From Isoetes taiwanensis (lineage: Eukaryota > Streptophyta > Lycopodiopsida > Isoetales > Isoetaceae), in assembly GCA_021234155.1 (NCBI GenBank), contig JAJEKV010000144.1, positions 990,001 through 1,054,000 on the forward strand: 64,000 nucleotides of DNA, written 5' to 3'. The position numbers were made by a program, and so were the translations under genes. The notes under the pieces were generated by a model. The model saw only the letters and a program-made list of their open reading frames with translations. It had not been told where the DNA came from and did no database searches. Shown one piece after another: positions 1 through 10,129 of the stretch. How positions within the stretch are numbered: the stretch's first letter is position 1; every line of letters begins with the position of its first letter.

Positions 1-83
1 AAAGCTTTTCATACGAAAATGGAAAGAGCATGCACTCTTATCCATGCACCAATTACTTCGCGTCTTATAATAACTTTCTATTT

Positions 84-310
84 CTGAACGATTGAAATAA
101 AGCCATCATAAAATAACTCCAAAATAGAAACAAGACCATTGAACAAAACAAAACAAAACAAAACAAAACAAAACAAAACAAAACAAAACAAGCTGCTCAA
201 ACTGCCTCGAATACACCATTTATCCAATACAATACCAAAATCGTAGTTCCAACTAGTGCAAGAATAGCCTCCCGCAATACGAAACTAATTGTGCACATTT
301 TATCATTGCA
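84..310. repeat. Dispersed repeat A, copy 1 (second copy about 7640-7805)
   Basis: The blocks ACTCCAAAATAGAAA, AAGCTGCTCAAACT, TTAGTTCCAAC and GAATTGTGCA occur in the same order here and at 7640-7805, with substitutions between. The segment is non-coding in all frames. It is one of several duplicated pieces in the first 8 kb, and I do not recognise the element family. Confidence 0.7.
142..191. repeat. (AAAAC)n microsatellite
   Basis: About ten near-perfect copies of a 5-bp AAAAC unit. It lies inside a segment (about 84-310) that is repeated in diverged form near 7640-7805, where the pentamer expansion is absent. The array therefore grew in this copy, or contracted in the other, after the duplication. 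Confidence 0.95.
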
Positions 311-426
311 ATTGGAGGAGTCTAATCGTCACGCCATACATCAGATGGATATGAACAAGGATTACTTCATCATTCTGTGATAATATGCTGCCACCAGACT
401 TGGGCCCATTTGTAATTTTTTGTATA

Positions 427-452
427 AGGAAGGAAGGAAGGAAGGAAGGAAG
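427..452. repeat. (GGAA)n microsatellite
   Basis: Six to seven tandem copies of GGAA/GAAG within an otherwise unremarkable stretch. It makes part of a short spurious ORF (385-636) that I do not consider a gene. Confidence 0.9.
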
Positions 453-639
453 GTACTTTTATCGTCCACGGAGACCAATCGGTCTATGGGACCCAATACA
501 AAAACGCAGCAAGCGGATTACTGCCCGGATTAAAAACCCCGCCCCAAGGGTTTTCGAGGAAAAACTGTGGCAAAGAATCGGCCTGCCGACAAACCGTGCT
601 AATCATATAAAATGTAAAACATCCCAATATATCTGATCA

Positions 640-1870
640 TGCACCACCCCGTAGTGCCTAGTCGTGAATGACCCAAGCGGGCAAAGGTGTCCTCGCGAGG
701 TCCAGTACCTCGGATGTATGACCCGGGCACGCATCGACGGGGTGTGTTCATCGGCAAATGCAAAGGGCACGTCCGCCGCATTTAAAGGGGCGATCTCGCC
801 CGGATCGACCGAACGCTGGGCAACTCGAAAGTGTGAGACTCATCCTCAATGGCACCCGTTTGACAAAGACCGACAGAGCACTGTCCCGGGCGGGGCTCCC
901 CAATCCACCTGCCCGCCTCGAGCGCGAAGATGGTGGGCTTTGCGGCGAATGGAGGCAATGAGTCCGCGCTTTTTCAGGGGCATTTGGGGAACGCGGTAGA
1001 AACTGTGGGCCCCGCTAACACGGGTTAATGTGCTCCTTGTAATGGGCCATTTTGACCTGCTCTAGAGCAATGGGGTCCCGAGCTTGCCAAGGAAACAAGC
1101 ATCTAGGTACTCCCGCCAAGTTTGTCACGATCGGACGTCGCCCGCGCCCAACAGACATCGTGCTCTGCCGACGTTCCATCTGGCGAACCACTCGATCTCT
1201 CTTACCCCTCCAACAGGCCCTAAGCCGCTGCGGACTCATGGCCACAAGTAAGCCGGTCTGCGGAGCCGAGCATCACCCATAGTAACCACTTTCTGAAAAT
1301 AGGCGATGTGTCTATCAAAGGTGCCCCGGTGGCGGCAAGAATCCGATTTCGCAGCCCGAGAGATCGATAGGGGCCGGAAGGTTTCACCCCAAGTGCCCGT
1401 GCCAAAAAAATACGCACACTGCTCCAAGTCATTCCAGTCGCCAAAGACGAGGGCCCCAAACCTCTCCCCCGTCTGAGAAGGGCCGGGCCCGACCGGTGCA
1501 GGAACAGATGTGGTGATGGCCCCAATCATATAGCTCGGTGGTCGTTGTTCAAGATGGCGTAGAATGCCCTTTGGGGCAACATCTTTGGGTCTTTAGCCCT
1601 CGAGAATGTTGCCCAAAAGGGCATTTTCTTTAATGGAAGGGAGGCTAGGTGCATTTTGTGCGAGTAAATCTCCACAAAATTTCCGGTATGGACTACGAAT
1701 GTATTGGGGGGGGGTTCACATGCAGCCCAGGGGGCTCAAGGCGGCACGAGCGGCGGAGCCGTGAGTGCCCGGCCGAGGCTAGCGGCACCGCCGAGAGCCC
1801 AAACGTGGACGCAACCCCGGCCCCCCGAGTACATTGCAGGACGTAATTCACACTTGCCCTTGATTACGAA
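640..1870. other. GC-rich island of unknown origin
   Basis: Base composition rises abruptly to well above 50% GC compared with AT-rich flanks. Overlapping ORFs of 65-111 codons exist in several frames on both strands (for example minus 1236-1529), as expected of any GC-rich sequence, and none shows a domain I recognise. The island ends near a run of CTAGGCG-type repeats (about 1895-1935). It could be a decayed, formerly coding transposon segment; there is no rRNA, tRNA or plastid gene signature that I can see. Confidence 0.5.
1558..1630. repeat. Imperfect inverted repeat (stem-loop)
   Basis: Two arms of about 20 bp, reading AATGCCCTTTGGGGCAACAT and its near reverse complement, face each other across about 25 bases. 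The sequence could form a hairpin in RNA or mark the end of a small foldback element. No target duplication was found around it. Confidence 0.7.
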
Positions 1871-2352
1871 CTTGAACGGAGTGGAGGAGCTTCTTGGCAA
1901 GGCGCTAGGCGCTAGGCGCTTGTAGGCGCTTCTGTTGCGTGGATAGTACTCAGGGCCCGACATTGATAAAGGGTTTGAAGGAATTTTTGTTAAATCTTGT
2001 AAATATCTTTGTAGATTGTTGTATTCTTGTAAATATCCAAGTTTTTGATGCTATTATGTTTGCAGGGTCGTCTGCTTCGAAGATCTTCGGCTTTTTGGTG
2101 TTTCTGCATCAAATATTTCTATGGTTGGGATATTGTCGGCTTCCAAGATCATCAACTTTTTATTGTTTCTGCTTCAGATATTCGAAGGTAATGATGATTT
2201 CTGATATTGTTCTTGTTTTCCCGAGCTTTGATCTTATAAATCTAATTTATTTTTCTAATGTGCGTATAGGGTCGTTTGCTTCGAGTTCTTGCGGTTAAGA
2301 TCTTCAACATTCTCTGTTCTTAAATGTGTAAGATTGATAATAAGCTAAACAA

Positions 2353-2694
2353 ATGTGGTGTTTGCTACTTGCATGCGGTTGTAGACCGAAAAAAATTAGT
2401 TCAGCAGCATTCTTTGGGATGCTTTTGCTGGTTTTTGTGTTGGGAGAGCAAGTTTGTAGTCCTTGGATGATGGCAGAACCTTCTTTCACCTTATTTTCTC
2501 AAGATCCCAAACTTCTATCTAATGTTCCTGATGGAGGGGTTTCTGCATCTGATAAGATGAGGCAGCACCAACTGCTGAGGAGAGAGCAACCGTCCTTGTT
2601 GAAATGGAGCAGACTAATGGAAGTAGTGATGAAGAAATGGAAGATTGGTTGCCATTGGATGAGGATTTGTTATGTCATTATCAACATGGTTTAA
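2353..2694 (+). pseudogene. Unassigned ORF with a hydrophobic segment
   Basis: An open frame of 113 codons starts with a basic stretch (RPKK) followed by about 18 hydrophobic residues (AAFFGMLLLVFVLG) and a Ser/Gln-rich tail. The basic-hydrophobic arrangement loosely recalls the membrane segment of plant ER-anchored bZIP factors, but I see no leucine zipper or basic region nearby and do not claim the identity. The end of the frame runs into a duplicated repeat (2673-2848). It may be an exon remnant or chance. Confidence 0.15.
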
Positions 2695-2848
2695 TGTGTT
2701 ACATCTTCTTTTTGGCCCCCTGTACCAAGAGCAAAATTGGAAGAGTTGAACCACTGGATGCATTGGCCGAGAAACGAATCCGGGTCTGTATTGTGGTAGG
2801 GTACAATTCTACTACTAGACCACCAATGCACAAGGAATACACATGAAT
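2673..2848. repeat. Dispersed repeat B, copy 1 (second copy 6420-6594)
   Basis: A segment of about 175 bp is closely matched at 6420-6594. It contains a tRNA-Gly-like sequence on the minus strand plus about 85 bp of shared sequence on one side and about 20 bp on the other. Because the flanks are duplicated with the tRNA, this is a segmental duplication of a tRNA locus rather than two independent tRNA genes. Confidence 0.85.
2759..2829 (-). pseudogene. tRNA-Gly-like pseudogene
   Basis: Read on the minus strand, the 71 bases follow plant nuclear tRNA-Gly: a seven-pair acceptor stem GCATTGG/CCAATGC, a recognisable D-arm, and a Gly-type anticodon loop. The loop reads CTACCAC instead of CTGCCAC, so the anticodon is ACC rather than GCC. 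The anticodon stem has lost two pairs and the T-loop is altered. These changes make a working tRNA unlikely. The better-preserved copy is at 6506-6576. Confidence 0.7.
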
Positions 2849-3000
2849 ATCTAGCATAATAACAAGGGGTTACTTTTGTGTTTTTATACCTTTTCTGACA
2901 TGGTTTTACTATGATTTCATTGCTGTATTCGTGCAGATGTACTAAACGGTATATCTAGAGTGCACTCTTTCTGAGCCGTTGATTTTGAATAAGAAATGCA
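2849..3000 (+). repeat. Dispersed repeat R1, partial copy
   Basis: Starts with AGCATAATAACAAGGGGTTA and continues through TGTGTTTTTATAC, TATCTAGAGTGCACTCTTTC and GAGCCGTTGATTTT. The same ordered blocks occur at 19925-20270 (plus) and, reversed, at 5250-5482. The shared left end (TAGCATAATAA followed by a G run) gives a defined boundary. The start reads A|TC here, which would fit a Helitron 5' end, but the other copies have TGTAGC. Confidence 0.7.
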
Positions 3001-4100
3001 ATCCTATGGTCATGGAGTTTTGGAGCCATGCAAATGTCGATAAAATTGTTTTAGGGTTTCAAAAGTCGGGGCTTTATTCATGGCCGATTCTTTTCTTAAC
3101 AAAAAAAATTGTTCTCGATTGTTCAGCCTAAATTGCTATGCTTGAGGAGCTGCACCCAGAGCTGCTTGGTAGCAGAGCTAGGGTTATTCAGAACCCTATG
3201 CCTGGCTGCTACTTTTTAGATTTCACATATAGGAAGAAGTGCAAGACTCGGATAGAGGAAGAAGTGCAAGATTCGAACAAATATTTTAGAGTAATTGTTC
3301 TTTTTGGGCAGGGCTAGGGTCATCGGGAAGATCAAATGGGCTCACGTTTCATCAAGCCAAGAGGGTATTCAGCGCCAACAGGAAAATGTCGTTACAGGTA
3401 AACCACTTAATCTCTGCCAAGGAAGAGATATGTTTAGAAAAACTTCAGCCAGGGTCGTAAGGACAATCGAATATAGGATATTTGTAGCCTTTCTTCCTCA
3501 TTCTGAAGCTCCACAAAAAAGTCCTGTTGTTGACAAATTTTTTTCCATGGGAGTATTTTTCTTCTAGATCAGCATGGATCCTTTCTATTTAGAAAACTAT
3601 ACGCAACCCTGGCTTTCCTAGTCCGTGATTCCTGTCTTGTTTTCTGTGATTCCTGGTCCAACAGATGTAGTTGTACACGTATACTCAGGACGGTTTTACT
3701 CTAGGTGTTTCATGCAGGTCTTGAGGAAGTAAATGTAAACTCTGGACCTTCAGAACCTTTAACTGCTACAACATGAACAACAGTGGGAGCCATGCCAATA
3801 GCAGCGGCTATACCAATTGCAGAAGTTACACAAACCGTAGGAGCAACACCTTCTGCAGTAGCACTAGTAGCAAATGCACCTCCATATAATCCTAGATCAT
3901 TGTTGACTCCATCAGCTCTTGGCTATGTAGTTCATAGACGAGTACAGGGCCAAATCACAAGAACACTTGGTGTATGTTCATCTTCCAAGTATTCAATTCC
4001 ATGATCTAGTGTACATAACTACATGACGGTGTCAATGTTGCATGACACTAGATCATGGATCTAGTGTCAATGTTGCATGACACTAGATCATGGAGAGGCA
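3000..4100. other. Non-coding stretch without recognisable gene
   Basis: Only short ORFs occur (3295-3567 and 3783-4004 on the plus strand). The second encodes an Ala/Pro/Val-rich 73-residue peptide with no domain I know. At 4053-4090 a perfect palindrome GACACTAGATC-ATG-GATCTAGTGTC sits in a short tandem duplication of TAGTGTCAATGTTGCATGAC. Nothing else can be supported. Confidence 0.5.
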
Positions 4101-4104
4101 TTTT

Positions 4105-4241
4105 ATGAAAAATATTCCAGGCTTCTTGGATGCTCCCTTGCTGGGCAAATGCTGCTCTATAAGAAAATGAAGAACAAATCCAAAAAGAGGCCTCTTCCTG
4201 ACCGTCGCCAATTTACCTACAAAGAGCTCAAGCTTGGGTGA
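4105..4241 (+). pseudogene. Possible exon remnant resembling a receptor-like kinase juxtamembrane region
   Basis: The frame gives a short hydrophobic stretch (LLGCSLAGQMLLY), a basic stop-transfer segment (KKMKNKSKKR) and then RRQFTYKELKLG, followed directly by a good GTGAGT splice-donor sequence. The FTYKEL block just before the kinase domain is typical of plant receptor-like kinases. No kinase domain (GxGxxG, DFG) was found downstream, and there is no supported upstream exon. If the reading is right, this is an isolated, non-functional exon. Confidence 0.3.
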
Positions 4242-5249
4242 GTATCTGTCATCATAATCAGATTTGTAACTATCTTACTTACCACGTTTGGGGCCATGTC
4301 CTGATGTGAGAATAAAACAGTCTAGACGTTCATCTAAATACATGGCATAGGTTCTTACAAATGCTGGAAAATCCCAAGCATTTGAATGTGATTCATCTCT
4401 AAATCCAGAAAGATCTAACACCTTTTGCTTACCATAAGGAATTCATCCTCAAAGGTGGAATCCGGTTGTGGGTCTTAGGCGACGTTTTGCCAAAAGATTG
4501 ACACAAGCATTGACATATCCTCACGAACATACTTATCATCCGTGGGGACATCGTCATGGCTTGAATCCTTCACTCATCGCTACGCCCGGATCCGTCGCGA
4601 GAACTAGCTACCTTAGGTAGCCCAATGCTTGTTTGATCCTTTTTGACCCCAAGGGCTTTTTTTGAAGTGTCCAGGAGCCATAGAACCACAAGCACTAAAA
4701 CCCACAAGGTAATTTCCTTCAAACCTTTGAATCCTTTAAGAAGCAATGCCTGGGATCGTCACAACAGGTTTAATGCCCCTTTTACGGTACCAAATCTGAC
4801 TGAATACAACCAAATGAAATATGTATAGCAGAAAACAATGCAAGCTACCTCTGGCCCAAAAGTTGGAGATGCATCTACTAGTGCAAATCCGTCCGGAGCG
4901 TCCTTAGAAATCCCAGATCCAGGAGATTCAGCGTTGGAAGTGATTAGGTGGAGAAGAATTGAAGGCCAGACTTTCCTCATTGCCGTCTCCATACCTTGTT
5001 TGCCTTCCACAATACCCTAAAGGCTGTCTGCTTCTGTTCCGGAATGAACAACGCCCTAATCCGCCATACCCTAACAGATAGGCACGGCATGGGGCATCAA
5101 AGGGGCATTTTCACTATATGCTATCATCTTAAAACTGGCCTCCTCCACAGCCAACATACAGCCGAACGGTTGAATCAATCCAATGGAAACTTCAATCCAA
5201 TGGAAACTTTGAACACTCTGATCACAAGAACATTAATTCTTTGCAAGAA

Positions 5250-5482
5250 TGCCCTGAAATGCTATGCACGAGGCTTGCATGTTCAGCCCCTAAATAAAAA
5301 GAGGGCTTTTGTTGTGAGCCCTTGGATGTTAGACCATTGGAAAAAAAAAAAGCTAAATCAACGACTAAGAAATCGTGCACTCTAGATGTACGCATTAGTA
5401 CATCCATTCGAATACGCCATGAAATCTTAGGAAAACCTTTGTGAAAAACGTACAAAAACACAAAGAAAACCCCCTGTTATTA
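5250..5482 (-). repeat. Dispersed repeat R1, inverted copy
   Basis: Reverse-complemented, this stretch matches 19925-20160 closely: TATGTAGCATAATAA, GGGGGTTTTCTTTGTG, GTGTTTTTGTACG, TACATCTAGAGTGCAC and GGCTCACAACAAAAGCC occur in the same order. It abuts repeat D (5487-5650). No protein is encoded; the plus-strand ORF at 4996-5385 that overlaps it is a chance frame. Confidence 0.75.
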
Positions 5483-5486
5483 TGCT

Positions 5487-5650
5487 ACATATTCACACGG
5501 GGGGTTACTCCGGGCATCGAGAGCTGTCGGATGGGCATATAACCCCTTTATTCCTTGATCTGGACCATACATAGCGATCCTCGTTTGTGGGATATGCCTG
5601 TACAAATTTTTGTGTACTGTATATTGAGATTTGAAAAATACTATAAGGTT
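5487..5650 (+). repeat. Dispersed repeat D, copy 1 (second copy 32072-32230)
   Basis: Begins ATATTCACACGGGGGGT and continues with ACTCCGGGCA, CGAGAGCTGT, CCTCGTTTGT and AAAATACTATAAG. The same order recurs at 32072-32230. The sharp GC-rich start may be one end of a DNA transposon, but no matching inverted terminus was found. Confidence 0.75.
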
Positions 5651-5683
5651 TGAGAGAATGTACTTAATGGTGTTAGAATACCT

Positions 5684-6093
5684 TCTCAATTAGCAAGTAC
5701 ATACATCCAACTCAATCAAATGCATCTCATCATGCTGCTAATTTTTTTGTTACCCAATCACAAAATTCTACCTATTGAAAGACCCTTCTAGGTACTTCCC
5801 AAGTGCAGCATGGAAGATTGCATGTGATGCAGTTCTCAAAAAAAATATTGTGGTCGTACATTAAGGTGTAGGAATGGTTGTTCTTCTAATAAGTCCAAAC
5901 AAATGATTATGCCAAGGCATAAAGCGACAAGATTTGCTCTATTCCCGTATTTTTCCATGCTTGAATTTGATATCATAAAAAATTGAAAGAATTAACATGT
6001 GAATGAGTAACAATGTCGAGCATTGGTGTGCCACTAATGTGGACTATGCAGAAACTCTAGAATATTGTGTGAATGGAAGAGTGTGTAGGGATT
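5684..6093. repeat. Direct repeat C, copy 1 (second copy 6597-7017)
   Basis: A segment of about 410 bp, from CTTCTCAATTAGCAAGTA to TGAATGGAAGA, is repeated about 900 bp downstream with high identity and a few small indels (for example ACACTGTGCAT added in copy 2). Copy 2 is joined directly to repeat B. There is no coding content in either copy. Confidence 0.9.
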
Positions 6094-6171
6094 CTGAATG
6101 ACAAACTCTAAATATTAATCGAATGGATGTATCTAGTAGGGACTACAAAATGATATGAATAAGCTCCTACA

Positions 6172-6253
6172 CGTGGATGATAGGATTCGAACTTATGCGA
6201 GCGAAGCCCATATGAATTCTAGTCATGCCCAATAACCACTCTGGCACATCCAC
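6172..6253 (-). tRNA. tRNA-Ser (anticodon AGA), possibly degenerate
   Basis: The 82-base minus-strand sequence follows plant nuclear tRNA-Ser(AGA) throughout. It has a perfect seven-pair acceptor stem GTGGATG/CATCCAC with a G discriminator, the D-arm segment GAGTGGTTATTGGGCATGA, the anticodon loop CTAGAAT (anticodon AGA), a long variable arm with a TTCG loop as expected for a class II tRNA, and the T-loop TTCGAAT. One mismatch each in the anticodon and T stems lowers confidence that it is functional. It lies about 250 bp from a tRNA-Gly-like sequence on the same strand, between the two copies of repeat C. Confidence 0.75.
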
Positions 6254-6419
6254 AACAACATGTGGAACGGTATTCCTTAAATCATTGAGATATTTAGGAG
6301 GATCGGATTTGGCCAGTCATTTGTTCTCTCTCATTGTCATGTTTGATGATTGGAAGAGCAAGATTAGCTTCGACCTCATTTCTTACACTATGGTGCATTC
6401 GCTTGCTCAGTAGTTCTTA

Positions 6420-6594
6420 TGTCATTATCAACATGGTTTAATGTGTTAAATTTTCTTTTTTGGCTCCTGTACCAAGAGCAAAATTAGAAGAGTTCAACCA
6501 TGGGATGCATTGGCGGAGAATCAAACTCAGGTCTGTACCGTGGCAGGGTACTATTCTACCACTAGACCACCAATGCACAAGGAATACACATGAA
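6420..6594. repeat. Dispersed repeat B, copy 2
   Basis: Second copy of the 175-bp segment at 2673-2848. It carries the better-preserved tRNA-Gly. Its right end is joined directly to copy 2 of repeat C, whereas copy 1 continues into repeat R1, so the junction GAATA(C/T)CT marks a recombination or insertion point. Confidence 0.85.
6506..6576 (-). tRNA. tRNA-Gly (anticodon GCC), possibly degenerate
   Basis: The 71 minus-strand bases match plant nuclear tRNA-Gly(GCC) in length and layout. The acceptor stem GCATTGG/CCAATGC is fully paired though different from the usual GCACCAG, which suggests compensatory change. The D-arm GTGGTCTAGTGGTAGAATAG is intact, the anticodon arm GTACC-CTGCCAC-GGTAC is perfect, and the T-arm has one mismatch. 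An internal B-box is present in slightly altered form (TTTGATT). It could still be transcribed by Pol III. It resides in a duplicated segment, so a pseudogene is also possible. Confidence 0.75.
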
Positions 6595-6596
6595 TA

Positions 6597-7017
6597 CCTT
6601 CTCAATTAGCAAGTATATACATCCAACTCAATCAAATGCATCTTATCATGCTGCTAAATTTCTTGTTACCCAATCACAAAATTCTACCTATTGAAAGACC
6701 CTTCTAGGTACTTCCCAAGTGCAGCATGGAAGATTGCATGCGATCCAGTTCTCAAAAAAATATCGTCGTCATACACTGTGCATACACTAAGGTGTAGGAA
6801 TGGTTGTTCTTCTAATAAGTCCAAACAAATGATTATGCCAAGGCATAAAATGAAAAGATTCCTCTATTCCCGTGTTTTTCCAGGCTTGAACTTGATATCA
6901 TAAAAAATTGAAAGAATTAACATGTGAATGAGTAACAATGTCGAGCGTTGGTGTGCCACTAATGGGGGCTATGCCTAAACCCTAGAATATTGCGTGAATG
7001 GAAGATTGCATAGGGAT
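6597..7017. repeat. Direct repeat C, copy 2
   Basis: Second copy of the segment at 5684-6093, directly following repeat B copy 2. It differs by point changes and a few short indels. The short frame inside it (6691-6903) is not conserved in copy 1. Confidence 0.9.
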
Positions 7018-7639
7018 TTGAACATAGAATGTGAACTAAAATTTGGAATGTAATCTAAATATTGCAGCACACTCTTCTAATCCAAATTCCTGGAAAAGAA
7101 TGTAAGCCAGATGGCAAATGCACGATTGGCTTAGAGGCTGAATGCCACGTAAGTGGCTTTTACGTTTCAGGAATGTTTGTTTTGCTGAGATTTTGGGCAT
7201 CAAAGTTGCCGACCATGTAAAACCAACGAATCGTTCTAAACAAAGCTTCCAAAAAACAGGGTCAAGCCCCTCAGAAAAGGGGCTAAAGTTTTCTATCCGA
7301 AGCTTCCAGAATGCAGCATGTTGCCTCTCTTTTGCTTGGCTTTGTGAAAGCAACATAGAAAAAAAAAAAAAGGGTGCATAGAGCCTGATCACCAGCCTAG
7401 CAGTGAGGCCAGAGGATTCAAATCTCTGGGCTACTACACGGCCTCACTAGAGCCCCAACCAAACAACAGCAAAAAAAAAAACTCAAAAACTGTAGGCAGT
7501 GTTGCTCCACTACTAGAAACTACGAGCCCTGATCCTTCCAGCATGAAAGCGCAGCAAAACCTTCGTGTCTGCGTCCATTCAATTTCCAAAATTCACAAGA
7601 TATCTTTCTTATTTTGAACCGTTGCCAAAAAGACCATCT

Positions 7640-7810
7640 AGAACACTCCAAAATAGAAAGAAGACCTTTAAAACAAGCAAGCTGCTCAAACTACCTCAAA
7701 TATACGGTTTTGAATACAATACAATACAAGAATCTTAGTTCCAACAATTGCGAGAGCATCCTCCCACAATATGAAACGAATTGTGCAAAGTTTATGATTG
7801 TGGATGTGTG
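7640..7810. repeat. Dispersed repeat A, copy 2
   Basis: Diverged copy of 84-310. Shared ordered blocks include ACTCCAAAATAGAAA, CAAGCTGCTCAAACT and TTAGTTCCAAC. The flanks do not match. Confidence 0.65.
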
Positions 7811-7819
7811 TGGATTTGG

Positions 7820-10100
7820 ACGTTGTGAACAACACCATGTAATCCTTTGAAGGCATTGCAATTATTGTGTTATTTGGTGTGACTTTAGACAACTTGTTTA
7901 TTGTGTGTTGCACTTTATCTATAGCTACCTCTGAAAGTACTTTGCGCCTTTAATTAGAGCTACCTTTAAAAATACTTGGATGTTGTTAATTATATGTGCA
8001 AATAAAATATGAAATATGTGTTTGTAACTCTGGCCAATTAAATATCATGGTTCGAAAATAAGGGGGTTCCTCCCCAAAAATCCGCTATTTCTAAAAATTC
8101 TCGCCATCCTGAAAGTTCTGGCAAAATACACACTAACGTAGATTTTTTCTGATAGTCTCAAAAGTTAGGATGCATATTTACTAGTTAGACATACTACTAT
8201 TTTCGAGCCCTGTTAAATATGAAACATTGCAAAAGATGAAAGATAGGCTTAATGGATATTCTTGAATATATGTATCCCTGTCTACTGTAATATGTGTAGG
8301 AAACAAAGCTTTGTTTCAGACCATCTTTACTCACATTATGATAAGGCAGAACATTAAAGAACTTATAACACAACATATTACCATGTCAGATTTTCATATA
8401 CATGCAAGCTTCCCGAGAAGCTGCAAACTCTACTAATTGTTATTATACTGCTTTAATGATTTTAAATTGTATGCACTTGGACTTTGTATATAAAGGGCAC
8501 TTAGTCCTTTGGAAAGTGCAATTCCAATAGACATCCATATTTAAAATGAAAATGACAGCTATAGTGGTTGCAAAATAACTATGTTCAAAGCCTATTGTTA
8601 TAGCAATATCTGCTTACCTGAGATATGCTTCGTAGGTTGCAAGTCAAGTTAAGAAATGATCAAGGTATCAGCCATCAAGAACTTGAAATTTTGCAATTGT
8701 TGCTAACGTGATGTTCCAGCATAATGTATAGGATAACTACGTATATTATACCGCCACATCACTAGTACATGTCGACTACAGCATGTACACAGTGATCGTA
8801 AAGGATCATGTTAGGCAACATGTAAATGTGTTACACCTATATTGCCACGTGGCAATACCCTATATGAGCCATATTAAAAGAAACCTTTTCGGATTTCAGT
8901 CTTAAAAGTGTGCATATTATAGTAGCACCAGACTCATTTTGGCCTCACAGCAATAGAAAAACTCGTATTTTGAAGGGTTTTTTTTATTCGTGATCATCTC
9001 GACAGCATGGACGCCCTCAGAGGATTGCGAGCTAACCAAGGATCTGATGAGTGGCTGATCTGATAGTCAATGCATGCTTCCTGGGCATTAGGCCGGATTT
9101 GCATCTGTTCTTAGCTGTAGACAACTTCTAGAGCCTAAGAACCTTAGCTATTGAAGACCTAACCCGTATGTTTAGAGTAGATAGATTAAATCTTTACTCT
9201 GTTACTTCAGTTCATTAGATGATGTTGGTTTTTACTCTGTGTGCACCTGTGCACCTTTTGTGCATTGGAAAGGGGGGTAGAGATCCAAAGCCTTCTAACT
9301 TTTAGATTAGCCTCATTAATTCCTAATTATTGTGACCTGTGCATAAGAGCCCTCCTGGCTGTGGGTGACGGGGCTAAACTGGCTGGCAAGGGAGGCTTGC
9401 CTAGCTATAGTTGATCCCTTGGCGTGAAGCCTCTACTAGGGGGAACGTTGTGGGCTAGGCCTAATACCTTGCAACTACGTGTGGGCAAGATATGGGCTTG
9501 ATACCTCCTGAGTGATGCGTCACCTCAGTGGGGTTCAAGTCATGTACGGGCATGGAAAAATATAACCCTTGCCTCATGCCTCATCGGGACTGGGGAAATG
9601 CAATCCAAGAGTAGCCCCCTCGGCTATCCCCAATAGGCTATGATACTTATTGCAAAGTATGCACAAAAGGGGCGGATGAAGTGTACTACCCAACGACCAT
9701 TTTCTTATGCCAGCCAAATCCATTGCCATGAATTCAGTCTGCATTGACTTCTGGAGATCCAAGCCATCAGTTTATTCCCATGAGTCTGAGTCTACGTAGG
9801 ACTTCCCCTTGCTGTTTTGTTAATATTGTATATGTTGTGATGTGATCTTGTTACGGTGATCCCCCTTCGAGGTGGTTATGCATTTGATATGATGCTATGT
9901 GCTTATGTTTATGTGCTTCCACGACTAGGTCAGTTCTAAGGGAGACGGGATGAATGCCATGTCTATTCTTCTCTGTCATATTCTTGCTCACCATCAAGAG
10001 TCTGATGTCGGATAGATGACCTCGTGTTGGCGAGCTTGTGCTAACAGGAGGGACTCTCATGTTCATATATGAGCAGGGCATCATATACGAGTAGGGGAGA
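7820..10100. other. Non-coding stretch
   Basis: No ORF above about 77 codons and no recognisable domain on either strand. The right part (about 9000-10107) is more GC-rich and ends at a plausible LTR/PBS junction, so much of it may be an old LTR on the plus strand. I could not find the 5' start of that LTR or a second copy. Confidence 0.5.
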
Positions 10101-10108
10101 CATCACAA

Positions 10109-10120
10109 TGGTATCCGAGC
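10109..10120 (+). other. Candidate retrotransposon primer-binding site
   Basis: TGGTATCCGAGC matches 11 of 12 bases of the initiator-Met tRNA primer-binding site used by many plant LTR elements (TGGTATCAGAGC). It is preceded by one spacer base and by ...CATCACA, ending in the CA expected of an LTR 3' end. No gag or pol follows, so this is at most a relic or a solo 5' end. Confidence 0.4.
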
Positions 10121-10129
10121 AATGATCTT

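Noticed and set aside
7380-7450. B-box-like sequence GGATTCAAATCTC suggesting a tRNA or SINE
   Set aside because: The loop is two bases too long for a T-arm, no A-box lies at the right distance, and no poly(A) or target duplication is present.
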